Assembly: GCA_002343505.1 (NCBI GenBank)
Contig: DDQZ01000018.1
Coordinates: 1-28,655 of the forward strand
Length of the DNA stretch: 28,655 bases
Direction: 5' to 3'
Origin: Verrucomicrobiaceae bacterium UBA2429
Lineage (GTDB): Bacteria > Verrucomicrobiota > Verrucomicrobiia > Verrucomicrobiales > Verrucomicrobiaceae
The notes below the pieces were generated by a model, which ran no database searches, was not told where the DNA came from, and saw only the letters and a program-made list of their open reading frames with translations. Made by a program: the position numbers and the translations under genes. Below are positions 23,601 through 28,655 of this stretch, in pieces. How positions within the stretch are numbered: the first letter of the stretch is position 1; each line of letters starts with the position of its first letter.

Positions 23601-24067
23601 AGGAGCAGCGCCGGCAGCTCGACGCGCTCATCACCGCGCGCGGCGCCGCCTATGCCAAGGCCGCGCCGGACAAGGCGCGCGGCGCGCAGATTTTCCAGAC
23701 GCACTGCGCCGCCTGCCACCAGACCGGCGGCCAGGGCGGCCTCATCGGCCCGCAGCTCGACGGCATTGGCACGCGCGGAGTGGAGCGCCTGTGCGAGGAC
23801 ATCCTGGACCCGAACCGCAATGTGGACGCGCATTTCCACCTCCACATCCTCACCCTCCAGGACGGCTCCACCCTCAGCGGCTTCCTGAAAGCCGAGGCCG
23901 GCCAGGTGCTCATCCTCGCCGACGCCGCCGGGCGCGAGCAGCGCGTGTCGAAAAGCACCGTGGTCAAAGACGACGCGCAGCCCCTCTCCCTCATGCCGTC
24001 CGTGTTCGGGCAGACGATTCCAGAAAAAGACTTCACCGACCTGCTCGGCTGGCTGCTGGAGAAGTGA
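20672..24067 (+). CDS. Large exported propeller dehydrogenase with C-terminal heme c domain (Pirellula/Verrucomicrobium type)
   Basis: This 1131-residue protein has a signal peptide (LWLACAGHAA). The N-terminal propeller runs from about 30 to 415 (VPEGFTVQLFASEPMINKP, EDTDGDGRADKVTDFADGL, VNPFGLAWDRYGNLYSADCH, LQLGPDNALYIADFYNRIIG) and matches the 'putative membrane-bound dehydrogenase' domain of this superphylum. A helical HEAT-like middle follows (from about 430, MSPREIAEEMGSPNLIRRHL), then a beta-rich part near 790-930. The C-terminal heme-binding domain has CAACH at 1012-1016 (HCAACHQTGGQGG). Electron transfer in the periplasm is expected; the substrate is unknown. The start at 20672 opens the signal peptide. 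The oddity is a 59-base palindrome at 21311-21369 inserted in frame, adding about 20-25 residues between propeller strands. An AlkC-like gene follows after 53 bases. Confidence 0.87.
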   Translation: MITRCIIPCLWLACAGHAADTRLVRETGPLSPEEERQKLTVPEGFTVQLFASEPMINKPINMAFDARGRLWVSSTVEYPYSADKSRWSDEKGTRVKDSRDAIKILEDTDGDGRADKVTDFADGLNIPTGVLPWHKPEHKAGCIAWSIPNIWYFADTDGDGKADLREVLFGPLGYEKDTHGMCSSFRLGLDGWIYATHGFNNTSTFRVRGQAGTSADFTDSADGVSAKSVSSADLELHSGNVFRFRPDGSAVEAWTRGQVNPFGLAWDRYGNLYSADCHSSPVYQLIRGAHYPSFGKPHDGLGFAPVMCQHTHGSTGICGIVYLDGGVWGPEWDDHVFLGNVVTSRVNLDKVTFTGSTPKANERPDFVTSADPWFRPVDLQLGPDNALYIADFYNRIIGHYEVPLDHPGRDRERGRIWRVVRKDIKAVATDFTRMSPREIAEEMGSPNLIRRHLALQEVRRRGDKSWLTDFGRVFADDSPFPPFTPAGDAWPEGYADSEPHDFKPLPLEWRKTDLRFAYTLWALSYLGERFAVASVLRHLHTGGWWVEDRDDELGGLLMAHATQIVGAQEKLHPWERWALGLIFDFRGSAAGRAAVQVLQNRPDFFLQVPDREPDQIDEWRFWTFVCLIELCDRMIERPADDLHLQGDTHYVHALKVLLRDWLAQPWFRHDNPLMTELKPTTDKPWFLSVLQSVPTAEAAAFLLDSLMLESPPERWKHVARHHRPETLSAAVAFARLPGGQPLERLQALADGLSERGMAAPAELLAWARELAEEHLANAEAHTEASWLPVPQTEPAPVWSLRTRPCADGVEARVLQSMGLGGGAEESRTGALKSRAFAAPEKLALWINGHRGPPTAGAHEKNLVRVVESATGTTLAHAFPPRNDTAQRTELDLSSHVGKTVHLELVDGDAGKAYAWLGITRIEPPVVRVENFEAESQRRETLQKLAILLQHSAPAALREKLAAHLPPRPAPPPLPVSQEQRRQLDALITARGAAYAKAAPDKARGAQIFQTHCAACHQTGGQGGLIGPQLDGIGTRGVERLCEDILDPNRNVDAHFHLHILTLQDGSTLSGFLKAEAGQVLILADAAGREQRVSKSTVVKDDAQPLSLMPSVFGQTIPEKDFTDLLGWLLEK
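21311..21369. repeat. 59-base palindromic repeat inserted in frame inside the dehydrogenase gene
   Basis: The left arm 21311-21336 and right arm 21344-21369 are inverted copies matching at 23 of 26 positions around a 7-base centre. The arms are built from TCCGCAGAT, CACAGATT and CGCAGA words. The segment is translated in frame as part of SADFTDSADGVSAKSVSSAD, a Ser/Ala/Asp-rich stretch unlike the sequence on either side, and it breaks neither frame nor reading. Confidence 0.8.
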
Positions 24068-24120
24068 GCATTGTTTGCGCTTCGGACTGGCGGCCCGGGC
24101 GGGACGGGCTTTCTTGCCGG

Positions 24121-25230
24121 ATGCCCGCCGAGTCTGATCCGCCCGCGCAACTCAAGGAATGGTTCAACGAGGAGCGATACCGCTCCCTGGCACGCCTGCT
24201 CAAGCAGGCGTCTCCACGCTTTGACACGCGCCGCTTTCTGGCCGCCACGCTGGAGGGGCTGGGCGAGCGCAGCCTGATGCAGCGCCTGCATCAGGCTGCG
24301 CTGGCCGTTGACCTCGCTCTGCCGGGAAACTTCCGCGCGAGGACGGAGGTGCTGCTTGAGATCGCGCCGCAGGTCGGGCACAGCTTCGTGGGGATATGTC
24401 TTTGCGATTATGTGGCCACCTTCGGCCTGGACGCCCCCGCTTTTTCGCTTGAAGCCCTTCGCCGCCTCACGCCGCACGGCTCCGCGGAGTTCGCGGTGCG
24501 CCCGTTTTTGCAGCGTGATCTGCGCGGCACTCTGCGGGTGATGCGGGAGTGGACCGCCGACACGGACGAGCATGTGCGCCGTCTGGCCAGCGAGGGATCA
24601 CGCCCGCGCCTGCCGTGGGGGCTGCGTTTGCGGGAACTGGTGCGCGACCCGGGTCCGTCCGCGCCCATCCTCGAAGCCCTGCGCGACGATCCCGCGCTTT
24701 ATGTGCGCAAGTCGGTGGCCAACCATCTCAATGACATCACCAAGGATCATCCCGGCCATGTGCTCGAGATGCTGGCGGAGTGGGAAATCCCGCGCCGGGA
24801 GGAGCGCCGGTGGATCGCCAAGCACGCCTGCCGCACGCTGATCAAGCGCGGTCATCCGGGCGCGCTGGCATTGTTCGGTTTCGGAGTCGCGCCCTCGGTG
24901 CGGGCCTGCATCGAGGCCAGCCCGCGCCGGATCACCCTCGGCGGAGTCCTGGAACTGACGGCGCGCATCACTTCCACCAGCCGGCAAAGCCAGCGACTGG
25001 CCGTGGATTACGTCGTGCATTATGCGAGGAGCGGCGGCGGCGCCTCGGCCAAGGTGTTTAAATGGACCGAGGCGGATCTGGAGGGCGGGGCCGGCTTGTC
25101 ATTGAGCAAAAAGCAGACCTTGCGCGACTTTACCACACGCAGTCATTATCCCGGCAGCCACCGCGTCGAGTTGCAGATCAACGGGCGCAGGCTGGCTGAG
25201 ACGGAGTTTGAGCTTCGCTGTCCGTCATGA
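24121..25230 (+). CDS. AlkC-like DNA alkylation repair glycosylase
   Basis: This 369-residue protein is built of HEAT-like helical repeats in its first 265 residues. It carries the family signature EWTADTDEHVRRLASEGSRP (about 143-162) followed by RLPWGLRLRELVRDP, and VRKSVANHLNDITKDHP (about 195-211). AlkC/AlkD enzymes remove 3-methyladenine and related cationic alkyl bases without flipping them out. The last 100 residues (RITLGGVLELTARITSTS onward) look like the Ig-like C-terminal domain described for AlkC rather than AlkD. It has no signal peptide, so it is cytoplasmic. The ATG at 24121 is preferred; a GTG at 24064 overlapping the previous stop would add 19 residues with no family match. 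Its placement after an exported dehydrogenase is probably incidental. It converges on the M1 peptidase gene with 27 bases between the stops. Confidence 0.85.
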   Translation: MPAESDPPAQLKEWFNEERYRSLARLLKQASPRFDTRRFLAATLEGLGERSLMQRLHQAALAVDLALPGNFRARTEVLLEIAPQVGHSFVGICLCDYVATFGLDAPAFSLEALRRLTPHGSAEFAVRPFLQRDLRGTLRVMREWTADTDEHVRRLASEGSRPRLPWGLRLRELVRDPGPSAPILEALRDDPALYVRKSVANHLNDITKDHPGHVLEMLAEWEIPRREERRWIAKHACRTLIKRGHPGALALFGFGVAPSVRACIEASPRRITLGGVLELTARITSTSRQSQRLAVDYVVHYARSGGGASAKVFKWTEADLEGGAGLSLSKKQTLRDFTTRSHYPGSHRVELQINGRRLAETEFELRCPS

Positions 25231-25257
25231 TTTCAGGACGCGGGGGCTGCCTGCTTG

Positions 25258-27852
25258 TCACTTCGCGGCGGCTTTCTTTTTGGAATCGCCGGCCTGCTTT
25301 TCCAGAGTCTCGGTTTTCTTCTGGAGCTGCTGGAGCTCGTCCCAGAGCTTCTTTAACTCGGCGGGCGCGGGCTGCTCGTTTTGCAGGGTCTGAACGGACC
25401 TGGCCGCCGCCTCGCGCACGGGGTCGGTGAAGGCGCCGCCGCCGGGCATCATGGGTTCCAGCACGGCCAGCGCGCGCGGATCACGCAGGGTGCCGAGGGC
25501 TTTGGCCGCGGCCGCGCGCAGCTCCTGGCGCGGGTGGGTGAGGTGCTCGATGAGAAAGCCGCGCACTTCGTCGCGGTCCTCCTGCCTCCGTGACAGAAAG
25601 GCAAGCGCGTCGAGCGCGGCGGCGTGGTCGCGCGTGCGCCAGTCCAGCGGGCTGGTGAGCAGGGCGGCGAGGATTGCGGGCACGGGGGCGGCGTCATCGT
25701 GAGCGCGCCAGGCGGCGACAGTCGCGGCGGCGACTTGGTTGCCAAAGCTGGCTTTTTCAAAATGCTCCGCGAGCGCTTTCGAGATGGCCGCGTCTCCGGG
25801 ACGCGCGCCCCAGCTCCGCACGATGGCGGAAAGGATTTCGGGATTTTTTTCCACCGCCGCATGAGCCAGCAGCGCGGCCTGCGCGTCGGGATGCGGGATG
25901 GAGGCCAGGGCTTCGACCACGGCCTTGCGCGCGCGGGCGTCCTCCTGGCCCGCGAGTCCGGCCACGAGCGCGGCGCGCGCCTCGGGCGTGGCCGTTTTGG
26001 CCAGCACGGAGGCGGCCTCGGCGCGCACGGCGTGGAAGGCGTCGCCGGTCAGGCGTTTCGCCAGCTTGGCGACAGTGTCCGCGTCCTTCTTTTTGCCGAG
26101 CGCGCGCACGGCGAGCATGCGGCCGATGACATCGCTTTCGAGCTGGCGGTCGGGCATGTCGCCGGGCGGGGAGAACTCGATGCGCGCCAGCAGCGTGTAG
26201 TCCGGGTCCACGCGCACGAACTCCGGTTGAGAGGGCAGGTGAAAATAAAACGCTTCCTCCGCCTGATGGACATCCAGCTTCACGAGGCGCGGCGTTTTTT
26301 CCCCCTTGAGAGTGAAGGCCACCGGCAGCGGCACACGAAAGAGGCGCACCTGGTCGGTGACTTTGTGCGTCTGCTTCACCGTGAGCTTCGCCATTTTCGC
26401 GCCCGAGTCCCAGGCATAGCTGACATTCAGGTCAGGCCAGCCGCCGTGGTAGAGCCATTGGTCAAAGAACTGGTCAAAAGACAGGCCGCTGACCTCCTCC
26501 ACCACGTCGTGCAGATCATCCGTGCCCACGATGCCGAAGCGGTGCCGCTCCAGGTAGAGGGTGATGGCTTTCTGATACAGCTCCGGCCCGAGCTGGCTGC
26601 GCAGCATGTGCAGGATCCACGCGCCTTTGGGATACACGCGCGTGTCGAACTGCTGCATCGGGTCGCCATAGTCCCGCCATACGGTCGGGCGCGTGTCCTT
26701 TGCCTCAAAGACGCGCTCCGCCTCGCGCCAGAGGGAGTATTTCATCGCATCGGAGCCGCTTTTCTCCGCCTCATAAAGCACGGTGTAGTAACTCGCGAAG
26801 CCCTCGTTCAGCCAGAGGTGCGACCAGTCGCGGCAGGTGAGGAGATCGCCGAACCATTGATGCGCCGTCTCGTGCGCGTCGAGCCGGTGCAGGGTGCGCA
26901 GCGTCTCGGTGGCCGGGGTGAAGAGCATCTCGGCGGCGTTGAAAGTGCAGCTCGTGTTCTCCATGCCGCCGGCGATGAAGTCGAGGCAATAGACCTGGTA
27001 ATACTTGTCCCAGGGAAAGGCCACGCCGGTCTCTTTCTGGAAGTACTCGATGATGCGCCGCGTGTCGGCGAAGGCGCCCTCCGCTGTCTCCTTCAGCGAG
27101 GGCGGCACAAAGAGCGCCAGGGGCAGCTCGCCGGCCTTGTCCTCCAGCTTGTGGAAATAGCCCGCCGCCAGCGCCACGAGGTAGTTCACATGCGGCTTGT
27201 CCTGCCGCCAATGCCAGCGCACAAGATCACCGGCGGGCGCCTTGCCCAGCAGCACGCCATTGGAGATGACCTCCATCCCGGCGGGCGCATCGCAGACAAT
27301 CTCGCTGCTGAAGCGCTCGTTCGGGTAATCGTAGCAGGGGAACCAGAAGCGGTGCAGGTCCGCCTCCCCCTGCGTCCAGAGTTGCGTGTCGCCCGGCTTG
27401 TAGCCCATCTCCGGCGTGCGGAAATACAAGCCGCGCTCCGGAGCCGCCGTCCACCGCGCGCGCACTTGCAGCTTCGCGCCTGGAGCCGCGGGCCTGTCAA
27501 AATGCAGCACGAGTTTTTCCTCGCCCACATGCCAGTCCGCGAGCGTGGCGCCATTGGCGGAGACCTCGGTCACTGCCAGGTCCACGGCGTCCAGCTCCAG
27601 CTTTTCCAGCGGCAGCCCGACGGGTGAGAAATCCATCGTCATCAGTCCGGCCACAGTCCTCTTGGAGAAGTCCGGCACCACCTCCAGCTTCAAGTGCACG
27701 ATGTCCACCCGGCGGTCGCGCGCGTATTTGCGTCCGGGGGTGAGCTTCGTCACCGAGGGCAGCAGATGCTTGGCGCAGTGCCCGCACTCATGCAGCGCCT
27801 CCGCGCCCGCTGATGCGACTCCCGCCAGAATGAAAGCGATGATTTTTCTCAT
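25258..27852 (-). CDS. Exported M1-family metallo-aminopeptidase with HEAT-repeat C-terminus
   Basis: This 864-residue protein has a signal peptide (MRKIIAFILAGVASAGAEA). The M1 N-terminal beta domain covers about 45-230, with the catalytic domain after it: substrate-binding GGMEN at 295-299, zinc motif HETAHQWFG with H327, E328 and H331, and third ligand E350 in LWLNEGFA. M1 enzymes trim residues from peptide N-termini. After about residue 580, Ala-rich helical pairs (for example VRAEAASVLAKTATPEARAA and ELRAAAAKALGTLRDPRALA) form HEAT-like repeats, then a coiled coil (LWDELQQLQKKTETLEKQ) and a Lys/Ala tail. The mature protein opens with HECGHCAKH, a CxxC pair that could form a disulfide or hold metal. 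Start alternatives are 27864 and 27852; the second gives the cleaner signal peptide. It lies 71 bases downstream of glgB on the same strand. Confidence 0.9.
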   Translation of the reverse strand: MRKIIAFILAGVASAGAEALHECGHCAKHLLPSVTKLTPGRKYARDRRVDIVHLKLEVVPDFSKRTVAGLMTMDFSPVGLPLEKLELDAVDLAVTEVSANGATLADWHVGEEKLVLHFDRPAAPGAKLQVRARWTAAPERGLYFRTPEMGYKPGDTQLWTQGEADLHRFWFPCYDYPNERFSSEIVCDAPAGMEVISNGVLLGKAPAGDLVRWHWRQDKPHVNYLVALAAGYFHKLEDKAGELPLALFVPPSLKETAEGAFADTRRIIEYFQKETGVAFPWDKYYQVYCLDFIAGGMENTSCTFNAAEMLFTPATETLRTLHRLDAHETAHQWFGDLLTCRDWSHLWLNEGFASYYTVLYEAEKSGSDAMKYSLWREAERVFEAKDTRPTVWRDYGDPMQQFDTRVYPKGAWILHMLRSQLGPELYQKAITLYLERHRFGIVGTDDLHDVVEEVSGLSFDQFFDQWLYHGGWPDLNVSYAWDSGAKMAKLTVKQTHKVTDQVRLFRVPLPVAFTLKGEKTPRLVKLDVHQAEEAFYFHLPSQPEFVRVDPDYTLLARIEFSPPGDMPDRQLESDVIGRMLAVRALGKKKDADTVAKLAKRLTGDAFHAVRAEAASVLAKTATPEARAALVAGLAGQEDARARKAVVEALASIPHPDAQAALLAHAAVEKNPEILSAIVRSWGARPGDAAISKALAEHFEKASFGNQVAAATVAAWRAHDDAAPVPAILAALLTSPLDWRTRDHAAALDALAFLSRRQEDRDEVRGFLIEHLTHPRQELRAAAAKALGTLRDPRALAVLEPMMPGGGAFTDPVREAAARSVQTLQNEQPAPAELKKLWDELQQLQKKTETLEKQAGDSKKKAAAK

Positions 27853-27923
27853 GACCCGCAGCATGGCGGGCGGAGCGGCGGCTTGGCAAGGGGGAAAAAT
27901 CGCCGCGGCAAAGTCTGGCAGAC

Positions 27924-28655
27924 TCAGGCCAGAATGCTCACACCGAGCGGCGGGATGTCCACGATGATGCTTTGGGCCCGGCCGTGCCAGGGGATGTCGT
28001 GGCTTTGCAGGGGCAGCGGGTTGACCATGCCGCTGCCGGCGTATTTGGGAGCGTCCGTGTTCAGCAACTCCCGGTAGGAGCCGGGGCGGGCGACTCCGAC
28101 ACGGTAGCCTTTGCGCGGGACAGGGGTGGCATTGACGATGACATAAACGATGCCGCCCTCGCGGTCGGCGCGGGTGTAGGCAAAGATGCTCTGGTCGGCG
28201 TCGCTGGCGTCGAGCCAGTCGAATCCGCCCGGCTCGTGGTCGAGCTGGTGGAGGGCGGGCGTGTTTTGGTAAAGCCAGTTGAGGTCCTGCACGAGCTTTT
28301 GCGCGGCGGCGTGCTCCTCGCCGAGAAAGAGATGCCAGTCGAGGCTGCGGGCGTGGTTCCACTCGCTCCACTGGCCGAACTCGCCGCCCATGAAGATGAG
28401 CTTCTTGCCTGGGTGGGTCCACATCCAGGCGAAGAACATGCGCAGATTGGCGAACTTCTGCCAGCGGTCACCGGGCAGTTTGTTGATGAGGCTGCCCTTG
28501 CCATGCACGACCTCGTCGTGGCTGATGACGAGGATGAAGTTCTCGTCGTAGGCGTAGAGCATGGAGAAGGTGGCCTCGCCGTGGTGATACTTCCGGTGGA
28601 CGGGATCCTCCTGCATGTAGTGGAGGGTGTCGTTCATCCAGCCCATGTTCCATTT
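27924..28655 (-). CDS. glgB: 1,4-alpha-glucan branching enzyme, C-terminal part (runs off the right edge)
   Basis: The last 243 codons of a GH13 glycogen branching enzyme are present, with the gene start beyond 28655. Characteristic segments are NMGWMNDTLHYM, the active-site region VISHDEVVHGKGSLINKLPG (with the conserved HDE), LRMFFAWMWTHPGKKLIFMG, and GGEFGQWSEWNHARSLDWHL. The C-terminal beta domain follows (IFAYTRADREGGIVYVIVNA), ending at 27926. The enzyme cuts alpha-1,4-glucan chains and rejoins the piece by an alpha-1,6 link during glycogen synthesis. It works in the cytoplasm. No glg partner gene is visible inside the window. Confidence 0.95.
   Translation of the reverse strand, partial: KWNMGWMNDTLHYMQEDPVHRKYHHGEATFSMLYAYDENFILVISHDEVVHGKGSLINKLPGDRWQKFANLRMFFAWMWTHPGKKLIFMGGEFGQWSEWNHARSLDWHLFLGEEHAAAQKLVQDLNWLYQNTPALHQLDHEPGGFDWLDASDADQSIFAYTRADREGGIVYVIVNATPVPRKGYRVGVARPGSYRELLNTDAPKYAGSGMVNPLPLQSHDIPWHGRAQSIIVDIPPLGVSILA

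Noticed and set aside
24064..24120. GTG start for the AlkC-like gene overlapping the dehydrogenase stop
   Set aside because: The added residues (VSIVCASDWRPGRDG...) show no family resemblance and the ATG at 24121 fits better; still possible but less likely.
25624..27627. A 667-codon open frame on the plus strand
   Set aside because: It is antisense to the M1 peptidase, which shows zinc and GGMEN motifs; the plus-strand product has no recognisable domain.
27853..28422. Extension of the M1 peptidase reading frame upstream to 28422
   Set aside because: It overlaps glgB in another frame and gives an Arg/Pro/Ala-rich sequence; the signal peptide at 27852 marks the true start.

Overview
The window looks like chromosome from a GC-rich member of the Verrucomicrobiota, probably near Verrucomicrobiaceae/Prosthecobacter. 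This is inferred from protein families: a cytochrome-type dehydrogenase with the N-terminal 'membrane-bound dehydrogenase' and C-terminal heme-binding domains of the Pirellula/Verrucomicrobium type, ECF-like sigma factors of the Rhodopirellula/Verrucomicrobium type, Tat-exported TIM-barrel isomerases, and many short palindromic repeats between and inside genes. No rRNA, tRNA, CRISPR array, insertion sequence or phage gene was seen.

Layout. Positions 1-1100 look eroded: a frameshifted minus-strand gene remnant abuts a sigma-factor gene that lacks its N-terminal part, followed by a duplicated GC-rich repeat. At 1115-7816 lies a probable sugar-oxidation module. It has a divergent XylR-like regulator (LacI-type sensor plus AraC HTH), a DJ-1/PfpI protein, a Tat-exported sugar isomerase/epimerase-like protein, a five-heme cytochrome c and a beta-propeller dehydrogenase-like protein. 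Palindromic repeats sit at the 5' ends of three of these genes. In two of them the repeats supply the coding sequence just before the hydrophobic core of the signal peptide.

At 7906-16165 is the most striking unit, a tightly packed operon of four genes (two ATGA overlaps with an ATGA-like stop/start at each, then a 9-base gap). It encodes an ECF sigma factor; a FecR-type anti-sigma factor whose periplasmic end is an esterase domain with the nucleophile serine replaced by glycine; a secreted protein joining a glycosidase-like barrel, an esterase and a dienelactone-hydrolase-like domain; and a 1143-residue secreted protein with three alpha/beta-hydrolase domains separated by Ig-like domains. 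I infer a cell-surface signalling circuit in which a dead copy of the output enzyme serves as the sensor.

At 16273-20512 are mostly household genes: a membrane Ser/Thr kinase (minus), xseB and dxs (plus, 9 bases apart), and a small secreted protein of unknown role (minus). At 20672-25230 is a large propeller/heme dehydrogenase carrying a 59-base palindrome inserted in frame, followed by an AlkC-like DNA glycosylase. At 25258-28655 on the minus strand are an exported M1 aminopeptidase with a HEAT-repeat tail and the 3' end of glgB, which runs off the right edge.
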